From: Perkinsus chesapeaki
Lineage: Eukaryota > Perkinsozoa > Perkinsida > Perkinsidae
Reading direction: 5' to 3'
Length of the DNA stretch: 44,892 nt
Assembly (NCBI GenBank): GCA_013115145.1
Contig: JAAPAO010000266.1
Span: 1-44,892 of the forward strand
Below, one piece after another: positions 1 to 12,418 of this stretch. The notes beneath the pieces were generated by a model. It did no database searches, was not told the origin of the DNA, and worked only from the letters and a program-made list of their open reading frames with translations. Numbering within the stretch: the stretch's first letter is position 1; every line of letters starts with the position of its first letter. The position numbers and the translations under genes are program-made.

Positions 1-55
1 ACAGGACAAGGTAAGAGAGCTTCTTCGGGGACGAAGTGCAGCGTCTTGAGAGCGT

Positions 56-2507
56 CTAAGAGGAGATCTGCCCTTGCATGCTCTCCGCCTCCTCAGATGA
101 CCCACTGCAGTCCTCCTCAGCAGCCATCGCCACATATATGTCCTCCCCGATCATAGTAACGAGCTTGCGAGATACCTTCTCATATTCCTCAGCCAACGAG
201 GGCGACGACACAACGACCATAAGATTACGAGTCTGAAGTATACTGCGAGAGCGCGAAACGTGTAGCCCCTACCTCCCTTAAGCTGCTGAGGAGGTCCCTG
301 AGGCACCTTAATATTGGGCACTGTGTCAGAACACTCCTTGAAGACCCCAACCGAGAGAGCAGCTCTTTGAGGCTTTCACCGAGGGTAGAGGGATTTGCTC
401 GATATCTGAGGAGCGGCAGCAGAGCAGCCGGTGCTGGCGAAGGTGTACTCTCCTGGTATGTTCTTGGCCGCCATAAGAAGGCCAACGCTGCCGTAGCATT
501 TGAAAGCCTCCAGTAGAGTCAGCAGTACTATACATCTCACCACCAGCGCTCCCCTAAAGAAGGAGCTAACTCAGCGTATGAGAGTGGATACAGTTGATGT
601 GAGATCCTTCGCGGCCCTTCAGCTAGAGCTTGTTGCCATAATGCATCGGCCTCCTCACGAGAGGCTCGAGCCGCTGGGACACTCTGACCGTGTCTGAGGT
701 TTGCAGAATATACCGGCTACGCACTCACTTTGTTACGTTGCGCAGAAGCGTCGGAGTCTCTCCCAATGCTTGTCAAGGAAACTACGGATTGTCTTCACCG
801 CGCTCGGTTCGTCAGTTACGCGGATTATCTATCGACACGCTTGTTCAGTGGCGAACTCGCTGTCGTAGCCGTACCTTGACAGGTCTCTCAAGTCCCTCAA
901 GCTCCTTCACACACAAGCAACTGCCTTCCTTTCTTTCTTCTCCAAGCCGACCTTGTTCTGTCTTGCGGGTTTCGCTTGTTCGGTCGGACCGACAAGACAT
1001 CAAGGCCGGCGGCGGGGTATTGGGTGTTCCCTCCGAAACAGCTTTTTCGGGGAGGCAATGTTCGATAAAGTGCGTTTCGTCTTGTTCCTGAGTGGGCGTG
1101 AGTTCCGTTCCTCTCTCTTCGGTGCAGTCGTTTTCGTTAAGAGCATCCGTCTCTGTCGGCGACTGGCTAATCAGTTCCCACGACTGGATGCATAGATTCA
1201 GTCGTGTTGGTTGGACCTTTGAGATGCTTCGCAGCGAACCCCAGAGCACCGCGAGCTCCTCTGCTCGCGCTGGTGGATCAGTTTCACACAGGGTCGTATA
1301 TGGAAGAGACATTTCGAGCGGCGCTGCTTCGAGCCATTCAAGAGATGGAATCTCTGGCGGCTGTGGTATACCAGTAGATGAACTCTTCCAGGACTTGTCC
1401 CAAAGTAGGGCTTGCTCCCAAACGCCTCGACGGACAGATACCAGCTCCTTCTTAAAAGTTCGATTTACAGCGTTGAATACACTCTCCGCATCATCCAGCT
1501 GAGGAGGCGGGTGAGGTGCTTCAAGATATATCTCTCGTGGAGGGAGCCGATCAAGATCACATTCGACGCTCTCCCAAGCCAGGCCGATAGGCCCTAATAT
1601 TGTGTGCTTTGCCAGCCTAGCAGTAAGGCACAACGGTGTAGCTGCCGGTAGTGAAACGGCGAATATTTCTTCTTGCAGAACGGTATTTTCAGAGACCACA
1701 CTGAAGAGTGTCTTTAAAGTGACACCGGCCACGTACTTCTCTTCAAGCTTTGGTAACTGAGTGATGTTATCGTATATGAGTCAAGGCCCCATAGTCTCAC
1801 CAGAGTGTCGCCGTCATTCTCGAATGCCCACTCGAGCTCTTCAAACTCTACAGGGAGCGAGAAAGGGTCGAGTTCCAGCGCTTTTTCGCGACTCCGCGCC
1901 GACTGGACGATTAGTGGAGGCTGTATGGGTGGCGCCAGCTCCACGATGGTAGGATCATCCATAGCAATGGGCACCATTGGAGCAATCTCAAACGGTTTTA
2001 CGAATCCCACGAAGTCGAGCCAGTCCACCTCAAGCAGTTCCGAAAGCTGGGGCACTTCTGGTTCAGATATCAGGGAGATGGGCTCAAGCCCAGTGCACGC
2101 GTCGAGGGGGAAGGGATAATTTGCGAGTGAGGCGCATTTAATGGGCAGCTTGTAGTCGACAGGTGAGATATCTCTGAGCTTAGTAGGTTGGATCACGTTC
2201 AGCGCATTCGCATAAATGTCTCGAAGGTCATCTTCCAGGTCTTCTAGCTCTAGTAGTGTATCGGTCAGCGAAGAGACGCACTCTCCTGATCGTAGCTCAG
2301 CCAGAGTAGGCAACTGCTCTGAGGGTCCGTGAGGGATAAAGTCGACCAAGGCATCGATTTCCTGCTTCCTCTTGAAAATTGACGTAACCTCGCTGAAAGC
2401 CAGGGCGATGAAAGCCCGGCATAGAAAAAGCTGATATCTTACTAATCAACACAGTTGCCTACTTGACTCCAACGGCTCAAGTAGACCATCTTAGCGTGGG
2501 AGGACAT
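56..2507 (-). CDS. Unrecognised multi-exon protein, roughly 600-700 aa
   Basis: I do not recognise this family. A plausible start is the ATG at 2507 (MSSHAKMVYLSRWSQ), followed by a very short intron and a long open exon. A 44-nt intron at 1757-1800 (GTGAGA...CTCAG) joins two long exons in phase 0. Further introns at 829-874 and 694-736 lead to the exon containing ASREEADALWQQALAEGP. The last exon contains VSRKLVTMIGEDIYVAM and ends at a TAG at 56-58. The middle is rich in Pro, Glu, Leu and Ser, is acidic, and looks largely disordered; both ends look helical. I see no signal peptide or membrane segment. The joins between about 225 and 545 are ambiguous, because several acceptors give open frames. 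It heads a same-strand block with the APC4 and IspH genes. It could be a fast-evolving scaffold or meiotic protein, but nothing in the sequence shows that. Confidence 0.6.
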
Positions 2508-3099
2508 TCTATCAGGGAACTGAGGAGAACTTGGAGGCGGGTCAGTACACTTGGTGCGAGCATATGATCTAACAACGTAGGAAACGAGGATATTTCAAGG
2601 GACGCTTTGATGTCAGAAATCCACAATGGGGATAACTAGCAGATGGTTCCTTCTCCAAAACATTCTCCTAATCTCACTTTCCATGATGTCAGCTCAACTT
2701 GAGATCTGTCATTTCCTGGACGATCACGATCGATAATGATGCTGGGAATTTCGCTATTATTAATAGCCTATTAAACGACGAGGGTTAACGTGAGTAAAGT
2801 AACGAATTATATAATCCAATTTGTTTGTATTATAATTTTTAGCAATTATCTTAGTTCTCAGCAATATAGCTAGGACGACAGTGAAAGCCAAGAAAAACAT
2901 TTCTCCTCGTCTCGGCAACCTCTGAAGTAGTATCAGTACTTAATTTTAGTGGTGAGCGATCTAATCAGTAAATAGATTGGTGTTCTCTTCTCTTTCTTTA
3001 TAGACTATAATACAATGGCATATTGTTGTTCAATGAAACAGTGTTGCAGTTAGATTACAAGTATCATTATTCTCATCGGCATGATGGCCGCCTTCGAGA
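2508..3099. other. AT-rich spacer without a gene
   Basis: About 590 bases upstream of the leftmost gene. The stretch 2740-3060 is clearly AT-rich, with short A/T runs and frequent stops in all frames. I see no RNA gene or repeat. It presumably holds the promoter of the minus-strand gene that starts at 2507. Confidence 0.5.
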
Positions 3100-3718
3100 T
3101 CCAGGCTGAGTATCTTACTAGTCCTACATCAGGACACCATGAACAACACACTCTTGTCGATCCTACCTGCTCTCGAAAATTGATGCGACGCCACGGTGAG
3201 GCGCTGTGCTGGTGTGCGTGGCGTAGAGGTAATCAGCAGACGGCAGGATTCTGCTTATCACAGGAGGCGCGCTCGATAGGCTTCCGCAGCTCTCAGCGGT
3301 GTACCGCGGGAGAGGGTGGGATTCCTGAGGACTCAAGACATAACCGTTGTGGGCGTGTTACCAACTGCAGACCTCAAGGGATATTAAACACACTGACATT
3401 TGGTGATCGCTGCTTTCCTTCTCTCCATTGGCCCGCACGAACATCTCAGCAACTGGCTTACGAGTATGGGTGTGTAATAGAAGGCTGAGCACCTGAGAAC
3501 CAATAGCATTGCCCTTCACCACAGTTCTAGTAACGTACTTGTCCGTCCCTGTATATCTTCGGCAACAGCCATGATATTCTGGCATCGGTTGATGTGGTGT
3601 AGGCTGTGGGTCGGGGAGCCGGCACCCGGATACCTGCCAATGCCCAGTAAATAGAAACATCTGGCCCAGGCAGACCCGCCACAGTCCGAAGAATTTCGTT
3701 ACAAGTTAATGATCTCAT
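3100..3718 (-). CDS. Candidate small spliced gene directly after APC4
   Basis: An ATG at 3718 opens a frame (MRSLTCNEILRTVAGLPGP) that can be spliced with a GTATCC...ATACAG intron to TDKYVTRTVVKGNAIGSQ. Further downstream an open stretch of about 55 codons begins near LSPQESHPLPRYTAESCGS and ends at a GT donor close to 3178. I do not recognise the product. The ATG overlaps the proposed APC4 stop codon (ATGA), which would be unusual for a nuclear gene, so either this gene or the APC4 3' end may be modelled wrongly. It may also be an unrecognised 3' extension of APC4. Confidence 0.3.
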
Positions 3719-6700
3719 TTTGAACGGAAAGTTCCTAAATCAACCACCGCAACTTGGAGATTCTTGTAAGATTTCCTCTCTACATACATCGGCGGCGACG
3801 CGCAACTCCGACAGTGCAGAATAAAACCTGCATCCTCGGCCTCACCTTTGAACCTCAGTCTCCCTCCACAATGCTTCCTCGCGGATCTTCTTTTAACCTC
3901 AATGTAAACAAGCTCAGAGTCAGGCTCCATAGGATCTGCCGTTGCGTCCGTCCAGCACACTCTCAGAACCTCGCTGCTGCGGGAACTTCGCCCACTCGAA
4001 TGGCGATGCCCCTGTAAGTGTAACTGCCTAATTACATGGCGCGTGACTTGCCCATCGTGCGTCCACTGCGGAGTCCAGAGCCTCAACGCTCTCACTGACG
4101 ATCGTCTTACTGTCGTCTGGAGCTACTCTCGGGCAAGTAGGAGACCTGATGAAGAGAGCGAATATGCAACACAGTAGAGGAGGCGCTAGTCACCTTCGTG
4201 TAATCTCCAGGGTTTGTTCCAGTACTGACAATGAGTCACCACACAGGTCCCTCTGAGAGCTCATAAGATCTATCAAGATCGCGCCGATATCGGCTGCGCA
4301 CTTCCGTAGGGTCATTTGTGAACCGCTGCTGCTGCCAGTAGTCTCCCCGAACTACAAGGCAACGTGAAGGCGACGCCAAAGTAGAAGTGAGCGGTCATTA
4401 ATATTGTTGCATAGCGAAATTGAAAACATGGGCTTACCAATCTTATGGTATCCTTGAGATGGTCCAGATTGCAGCCACACCTTCGAAGCGAGCTGCTGTA
4501 GACACTGCTGACGAACCCGAGTATCTAAGGAGTGACATTAGCATCATCTCGTCGAGGATGATCAGCAGCAGCAAGGCTTACCTTATCCTTTTCTCTCAGG
4601 TGCACGTCTTCCATATCTCTCAGGTCCTCCTCTCCCATCCGCTGCCATCTTGTGAGCTGTTCTATCAACGGGAGCGCCAAACCTGACGTTTGAGATGCGC
4701 AGGAGACATGTGAGCATTCGGTGAGGGACAGATGTAGCGGCATTGCAGTGGAGACGCATTCACAGGAATGAAAATACCTCGTCAAATTTCTGCAAGCGTC
4801 CTATCTTCTAGCACAGTACTAGTAAGACTGATCCCTCAGCAGGACTAGTGCATTCCGAAGCGAGCTCCCTAGGCAGTAAGAGGTTTAAAACTACGCATGC
4901 CTCTCGCCGAGATGCTCACTTGGTGACTTACTTCCTATGGCGTTAGATACCTGTGACGATGCCTCGTCAACAAGGGCTATTAAATGTTCACCAGCAGTGA
5001 GGAGCTGATCAATAGACCACTCGAAGCCTCCATCCTTTCCGCCTAAAGCATATACTCTGGCCAAAAAAACCCCAGCAGATTCAGGAAGTTCTATACGTCT
5101 TGACAGTCTAGTTTGAAGCCACTTTGAGGCACGTAAGTCTTATAGCGGATTTCAGTGGCGCCCGAAGAGTCGTTCGAGAACATAGATTCCCGAGCCTGCC
5201 AAAAGTTTTGGATGTATAATCCCATTAGGTGCCGAGCAAGGGGCAGTTTGACAGTAAGTGTGGAAAAAACAAAACCCACGAGCGCCCAACATGAGGAGAT
5301 TCTCACGAGAGGCGAAGTCGATTGTTGTGTGCATGTCAGGTAAACCATCCTACCCAGGACATGTACATAGTCGCCACTGCGAGACATGCTCCTGATCGAG
5401 TGCGCCAAGGACATGAGCGAATCCGCCGCTGGCTCTAGCTGGCAGGCGCAAACGACGCTGAACACATCCAGGGCCTGAGAAAACGATCTTATCTTTCGTG
5501 GGGTATTTCTACACCACAAGCAAAAGTATTTGCAAAATATCTATCAGCATTTTCAAGTAATAGGGGAGGAAAGTTATCCGATGACAGGTTGAAGATAAAT
5601 AGATAGAAGAGCTATTATCTGGAACACTAACATGCATCTCGCTTCGACCAACAACTTCAGCTATAGCATGGTCACCTCCGACAGCTCTCTCTGTAACTTC
5701 TGTAGAGCTTGTGATTGATACCCGGGAGTCTCGAGCGCTCTCGTGAGGGCAGGGCTGGGCACTCCTATTCCCTGGAAGCATTGAATCAGCTCCTCAGTTA
5801 CGCTCCGGGGCGGCTCGTCCTCCTGAAAGATATGGACTCAACGAGCACCATAAAAAGGTAATTGCTATATCTTCTGTGTTCCTTTTTCATTTCCACAATC
5901 TATGAATCTCTCTCCTCGGGACACCCAGGAACTGCACCTCCTCTGCATCCCTGGCAATCTCAGCCTTGAGCGGCTCCACTAGTTTCTTCATCGCTTCCGC
6001 AGCGCTCTTCAACGGGCCATGTAAGAGAACGTTGATGCTGTCGGAGATGTACCGCTGAAGCTGCTGCGCCTTCAACACCAGCTTGGAGTACTCCGCCTAG
6101 AACAGAGATTTCTCCACGGCTGCCGCCGCCTGCGTAGTGGCTACCAGCCCACGAGAGCCCAGCGTTCGACTGGTGTCAACGAAGGCGATCTCCTGCTCGC
6201 CGGTCTCGACATACGTTCGTAAGACTGCTAGGGTGTTGAGGTCAGATGAGATTCGGCATAGCGGACCGTAGCGGCATTCCTCTCCTTCAAGAACAGGAGA
6301 TGGTCTAACGCGAACTACGTTCCCATTCGATCACCGAAAGCTCACATCATCCAGCTGGCAACTGGCGCGAGAGCCTCTGCATGGACGCTGAGGTGACCGT
6401 CTTCGGAGAGCGTCACCAGATAACCAACTTCAGATGGCCACTTCTCGTCAGCTCCCGAAGACTGAAATCAATAGCGCTGCAACACACTGCGGTACTGCCG
6501 CTCTCGCGACAGTATAGCCATTTTCCAGGAAGCCTACCTCGGTGTCCTTCTCCGCAGCATGCTTATTAACTTCTTTAATATCCTTAATAGTATGTATGTG
6601 CGATACGCTCCCACTCAGCTCTCCAAGCACCACCGCCGGAGAGGCATCCACGCAAAATGGCGTCAGTATCTACGAAAGAGACTTGCCAGCTAAATTGGAC

Positions 6701-7356
6701 TCTTTTCCTCACCCATTCCATTGCAGCCACCCTGACATTGTGGGCCCTCCGTAATACAGCTAGCGTGGCTTCCGATCTCGAATGCTTCTGTTCGACATAG
6801 ACCAATGCCACATCGCCGTTTTCATCTCCGATTGCCAGTAGCTGCTCTGGGTGGGACAGAGATCTGAGCAGGCGTTCATTGACCCTCAAGAGAGCCACCA
6901 AAAATTAGCGGTTTGATAGCTAGCATGCTCTCCACGAAAATAGAAATGCATACGAGTATTAGATGGCTTCGGATCCAACCCCCATCCCGGGAACTGCACT
7001 CAGTATCTCCTACCTCGGAGACCATGCTAGAGCCGTTGGGTGCCAGTCAGCACTGTGGCCCTTATAAGTGAACAGGCAGCAAGGCGTTCTCTCGTCACTC
7101 AATAGCCTCCACACCTTTACCGAGCGCCCTGATGGATTCAGAGGTGTAACCGCAGCCTTCGGCAACGCCGACAAGACCTGCTACCCTCCTTAGGTGTTGA
7201 ATGCATGGTGGCAAGTAGGTCCATGTGCTCGCACCAGACCAATGGGCCGACCAGACCCTCCGCTGGTCTCTCAGAAAATATAGATATCGGCTCGTCGTCC
7301 TCGTGGTCTAGCCAGTCGTCATGGTCTGCACTAGGGGGGTCATTCCAGATTGTCAT
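3715..7356 (-). CDS. ANAPC4: Anaphase-promoting complex subunit 4 (APC4)
   Basis: APC4 is a scaffold subunit of the APC/C ubiquitin ligase that drives mitotic exit. The start is the ATG at 7356 (MTIWNDPPSADHDDW). The N-terminal WD40-like propeller is visible in LVWCEHMDLLATMHST, SVKVWRLLSDERTP, GHSADWHPTALAWSP and LLAIGDENGDVALVYVE, the usual APC4_WD40 pattern. It is followed by YLVTLSEDGHLSVHAEAL and then the helical APC4 domain: LKAQQLQRYISDSINVLLHG, TEELIQCFQGIGVPSPAL and FEWSIDQLLTAGEHLIALVD. The gene has a dozen or more short introns (mostly 38-60 nt). A likely 48-nt intron near 6100 removes an in-frame TAG. The proposed stop is the TGA at 3715. The WD40 and helical parts agree with APC4 in order and spacing; the last exons (3715-4320) are less certain. 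Confidence 0.75.
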
Positions 7357-7589
7357 TGCGGATAACTGGTGGAAAATAATCCCCACATGAATCCGCGTCT
7401 ACAGAAGCCTTTCAAATACAAGGCAATTGACAAGGCAAGACGTTCCATCACACGTGGAGAAACTCAAGACGACACACTCCTCACTAAATCGTCAATCTCA
7501 GTTCAGCAGCTGCTTGCTATCAACGAACATCTTAGCTCGTAACACCTTACGTAGGCATTGCTCCAGAACCTAACAACAGCGGAATCTCA

Positions 7590-10500
7590 TCATCTATCGC
7601 CGAGAAAATTTCGTACGTCATCGGGCGTGGATGCACCACTAGTAACACCAACAGTGATGTGTTGTCCGTTGCCGGGGAGGAAGTCATGCGTGACAGCTAG
7701 GCCACGACCATGAGCTGCTTCGGCTGAAGAGAAGTGACACATGAGTATGGGTGAGAAATGAGGAACAATATAACCGAAATTGGCGCTTAAAGATGGCTGA
7801 GGAACCGTACGCTGCAAGACAACGCTCCTGCGACAGTTCGCGTTGGTCAAGCTAGGGAACTTACTTGGCGGTGTCTCGACTGGTTTGTGCGTAATAGTGT
7901 TGCGCACCTCATCAATACGGCCTGGCCCATCTACATGGAAGGCCCGATGATCCTTGACCCCAGCGGCATCCACTGATATCTGAAAGCAACACCGATCCTG
8001 TGTCACACTCTTTCTGCTAGAAAACAAGCTATTCTTACCTCTTGCAAATGTTCAGTATTACTACTGTTGAAGCCTCCAACAACCAGCATCAAATCGAGCA
8101 TGTCCGATTCCGGGAGGGTGGCCTAAGTAGAAGGTTACAAACGCATTAATGGAGGGGAGCAGCGCGGATAAACCAGATATTCTCTAGAGCTATGCAAACT
8201 CCTTGCTTGATACATACCGAAGCAGCAGGCTTTGCCGTATCGTCAGTGATGCCGAACTCGTTCAACATGTCAGACTCGGGCTGCTCGTAATGTTCACCCA
8301 CCTAAGAAGATCCAGGAGGGATTACTGGAGATTGCACAAGTAAAGCCCACCAGTTTGTATAGGGCGTCCTGTCGCTCTTGCGTCGCATCGCAGATAGTAT
8401 TGAAAGCCACGAAATGTTCGTTGAGGTCGTCCGGGCCGTAAATTCGCAATAGTGTCTTCTCGAACAGTTTGGCGATAAGAGCCGTTTCCCCCTAATTAAA
8501 TAAGCTCGAACGCCGAAGGTATCCCAGGAATGCCCATTACCTTGAGCATAGTGGTTTGATTGGCTACTCCGACCTTCACGAGATCCTTGAGCGGATCAAA
8601 ACCCGGAGAATACCGGTCACCGGGGAACCTGATACAAAGGAGATGCGCTCATCTCGAACAGCAACAACCCCGCGACATTACTTTCGGAAGAAGTCATCTA
8701 CCAACTCTTCTCTATTCTTGCTCAAAAGGAACTTACAGACATACTCGGCCTCTTTGAGGTCTTTAAGGATCAAATACCTAACAATAACTCAGGTTTTGGG
8801 GAAGGACTTTCCCATAAGGTGTATCTATGTGTGGAAACCACTTCATCAAGTCAATACTGCGGAACCTCCACAGTGGAATGGTTCCACTCGACGAGCCCCA
8901 AGCTGGAGCGAGTTTAAGGATGCCTACGAAGGCTCTATGCAGAACAGCAAATCTGTAAGAAGAAAAAGAAAAGAACTTGCAGACTCATGAAGAATTACGA
9001 CGGTGATATCAGTGGCCCGTTTTGCCGAGCATACACAATATATATTACATATTGTGGAGGACGGAAACCATAGCACCACAGTCGAGTAAGGCAGTGGGCT
9101 GTGCTCGATGCGAATGTTGATCTCAAGACGCTTGTCATTGCCGAGGGCTAGCCATTACTCCTCGAACATTAGGGGCCTCTGCTCGGCATGTAGCTTTCTC
9201 AAAGTGCAAGAATTTCTTGCCAGGAATATTAATTGAGGTTGTCTATCAGCTTTGTAACCTTCCCGTGCATAGGGGCGTTGTCCAAGACAACAACGGTTGC
9301 CTCACAGGCGGTACGTTACTTGATATACCCACTCAATCAGCTATATAAAGTCAGCCCCCACGGTCCCCACCCTGGTCTTGAAATAAGACAAACCCTTCGT
9401 CGTTCATGACCGCGACCATGTGGACGTTTGGGCCTTTGCCTTTCCGGCATGGAGCTTCGCGCGCCTCCCGTTCAGGGCACAACCCCTAGTTCTCCTGCAG
9501 AACAGGTTCACGTTGGTTTCCTCCCAGTAGAAGATGAGTTAAGTGTTCCAAGCAAGAGAGTAGTGAGTCAAGTATGACTCAGTACGAATCACTCAGTACG
9601 AGGAATGTCATATGAGCCCCTCATACTGTATAAAATGCTCGCCTGGAAGGACCAGGGCTAGCGGTCTCCTGATGCTTCATATGCCCCGAAGCGACGGCAA
9701 GCTAGCGCCGAAAGGAGGATGCTGGTAGGCGTCCCCGGGGGCGTATAGAGATGCCTTCTTCTGTGAGAGCACAATAAAATCGATCATCCAACACCACAAG
9801 TTGTGGTCCACAACAAGATAATGCCCCGAACTCGTGAAGAAGCATGATATTGACAGCGGCCTGCTGCCAGTACAAGAAGGTGTCGTGCACCTTCTGAGGC
9901 CATGGGTGCCAGCCATGAAATGTGGGCCACTTTATGTGGCCGATAGACATTGAAATGTGTACATGTATATCCATGCATAAAATTCCATGAGAACATCAGC
10001 GAAGTCACTGGAAATTTCCCAACAGAATTCACCAGCCCAGCATTTTCACCAAAATCACCCTGGCCGTACTTTCCAGCGAATGAGCTAGTAGCAATAGTTT
10101 CTTCATGTTTAGATTTGCCATGTATGATAGAGGTATAATCACCTTTCTTGTGACGTTCAACAGAGGACCAGACCTAAATAAGCAACTCTGCCAAATATGA
10201 AATAAAGACTCCTCATGCCCACCTTAGAGACCCACGGACATGTGGTGTCGACAATAATGACTCCCTTCTTTTTTAGGTCAACCATCTCCTTTACAGCAGC
10301 ACCTGAGAATTACATCGGGGTTCATCGCAAACCGTTTACGCAGCTTATACATAGTAGCCAACTCTCTCGTGACGATTAGCCCTATGCATCAAAATTACGC
10401 GCAGTTAAACCTGGTTTGTGATATACCTAGCAGATGTCGTGGCTAAGCCCCGATGCGACGAGGCAATCGTTTGCAAGCGTGCGTTTGAGACAATCGCCAC

Positions 10501-12418
10501 GAGATCATCACCGCTTTTCGATTGGCGATTACACGGAGCGCCAAGATAACGCTCGAGGAAGAACTCAAAAGTGAGATTCTAGTGAGAAACCCACCCTCCT
10601 CCCCTTCAGATTGGGGGGACAGGGATACCAAAGCTAACTATGCTGAGCGGGACAATATCCCGAGAGCATTACACGAGGCTACAAGAGAAAGGATGATTTC
10701 CCCCTTCTAACCCACACTACCGAATGCCGGAAGCACCACTACATCTCCCGCCTGCGCCACAGAGAAGTCCTTATTGTTATCACGATCTCTCGGTATGTAT
10801 CTGATCAAGAACATATCTCCTTACTCATCAATGCCGCATAACAATACTGTACATTTTTTGGGGGGGGATTTAGGACGTTATTATCAAAGTGTAAACTACC
10901 ATCTTGATATGTATACACATACGTAGTAAGCCATTATCACTTTCTCAATTGACCGTCACCATTAATGAGCGTTAATTATATTGTGCTATACTAGCCACTT
11001 GTGACTTACAACCATACTAAAGGATGACCGTGTTCCAATGAATTTCGTGAGAGCTTTCAGCACCGGTTGCGCAGACACCACTTCCGAAAACCGATCACGG
11101 AACTTCGAGTCTACCGTAGAAATTCGAGCTCAATATACATCACCACAAAATCCAGCGTCCCTCGCCATAATGACCCCACTATTACCTTATACCAAGCTTC
11201 TCCAGATTGCGATTGACAGTGGGGTTGTGGATGACCTCGTTCGTCATCCAGATGGTCTTGTTCGGATATCGGCGCCTAGACTCGTAGGCAATGGCGACAG
11301 CTCTTTCAACTCCCCAGCAGAAACCTAAAAACCAAAAAAGTCTCCACGACTCGGAAACATAACCGCCTCCAGACGGCACTCGGGCAAAAAATTATCGAAC
11401 CGAAAATTCCGCTCTGAGTTTACGAGAGAACATTTGGAATTAGAAGCTCTTATGTGCTTGGTTTGTGTCGTCACCCAACGAAGAAAAATAATCTACCGCA
11501 AACGATGTCTTCCAGTAGCCAATAAAGACCGAAAAGAGACGGCTTCAAACCTCCATATTATTACCATGTGCCTCGGCAAGCTTGAAGGTGACGGTGCCAA
11601 CCGTCAGTGTATAATTTGGAGAGGCCTGGATCTCCTCGACGAGGCTCGAGTTATGTACCTCTCTCAGACGCTCACGCATACCTAAAAAATCATCATCCCA
11701 AATGCCAAAACTCCAGCCGCTATCCGATGATACACTTGCAAGACGACAGATACGCCTCTACTAGATAGAGCCGAAAAAACAATATTTGGCGAAGTCCAGC
11801 CCGACCTCCGCATCCCACAGTCGAAGAAAGCGCTGGTTACTGTGACTACGCAGTAGAAGCATTTCAGGGGAATAGCAGGAATATTCCAGCGCTTAGCTTG
11901 ACTATCAAAGAGTAATGACTCCTACTCTTAAGTGAAGTCGCATCGGGTCGGTAATAGTTCTCCGATCTTTGCAACTGCTTTCTGAATACCCACGGATCAG
12001 TCGAATGGCTCTCCTGCAAATACAGTCCACCAAAACGGCTACCACAGCTCACCTTTGCCTTCCTTCGAGTGTTGCTCTTACGACGACCAGCTCCAATAAC
12101 GCTGAGCACACCCATGGAAATAAGCACCCATTTAACCAGGCCAGCAACACTTTCAATCCCCCAGCTGCTGGACGGCATCGGCTCCGCTGAAATAAGCCCT
12201 CTCCGGGGGTGATTCGCCACCGACCCACCTTGGCTCCTTGCAGCTAAGAACGCTCCGCCATTCATACTAGCGCCAGCGACAGGCGCCTGAGCCGGTGATA
12301 TGAACAGAGGCACGATTGAGACCAAGCAGATGGCACCGACGATTAACCCCAAGAAGCCGGCCGTCACCGTGCCACTGCGAGGGATCCTGCGACCAGCACC
12401 ACCACCTCGAGCGGTCAT
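7590..12418 (-). CDS. ispH: 4-hydroxy-3-methylbut-2-enyl diphosphate reductase (IspH/LytB), plastid-type leader
   Basis: IspH is the last enzyme of the MEP isoprenoid pathway, a [4Fe-4S] reductase making IPP and DMAPP. The start is the ATG at 12418. Residues about 20-40 are hydrophobic ([20 protein letters not shown]) and are followed by a Ser/Arg-rich stretch, as in a secondary-plastid leader. The mature protein carries [101 protein letters not shown] and [14 protein letters not shown]. All three cluster cysteines and the HEE/T motif are present. It is the plant/cyanobacterial type. I count at least 13 exons: 11681-11565, 11324-11186, 10800-10721, 10302-10223, 10173-10070, 8777-8682, 8628-8541, 8491-8351 and others. 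The introns at 10801-11185, 10303-10720 and 8778-10069 are unusually long here. The last exon (7979-7590) may hide one more intron. Confidence 0.93.
9010..9932 (-). mobile_element. Degenerate DDE transposon (IS630/Tc1-mariner-like) inside an IspH intron
   Basis: The minus strand of the 1.29-kb IspH intron encodes broken transposase pieces. [16 protein letters not shown] (near 9530) and, one frame over, [18 protein letters not shown] (9430-9370) resemble the region around the second catalytic Asp. After stops come [18 protein letters not shown] (9300-9241), the DN-AP-H block typical of DDE_3 transposases. At least one frameshift (about 9440) and several stops mean it is dead. AGTGGCCC occurs at 9011 and, inverted, at 9925-9932, so these may be remnant terminal inverted repeats with TA nearby. 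The element ends are inferred from this weak repeat only. Confidence 0.6.

Noticed and set aside
8556-8990. 144-codon plus-strand frame
   Set aside because: It runs antisense to IspH exons that carry [12 protein letters not shown] and [10 protein letters not shown], so it is not a gene.
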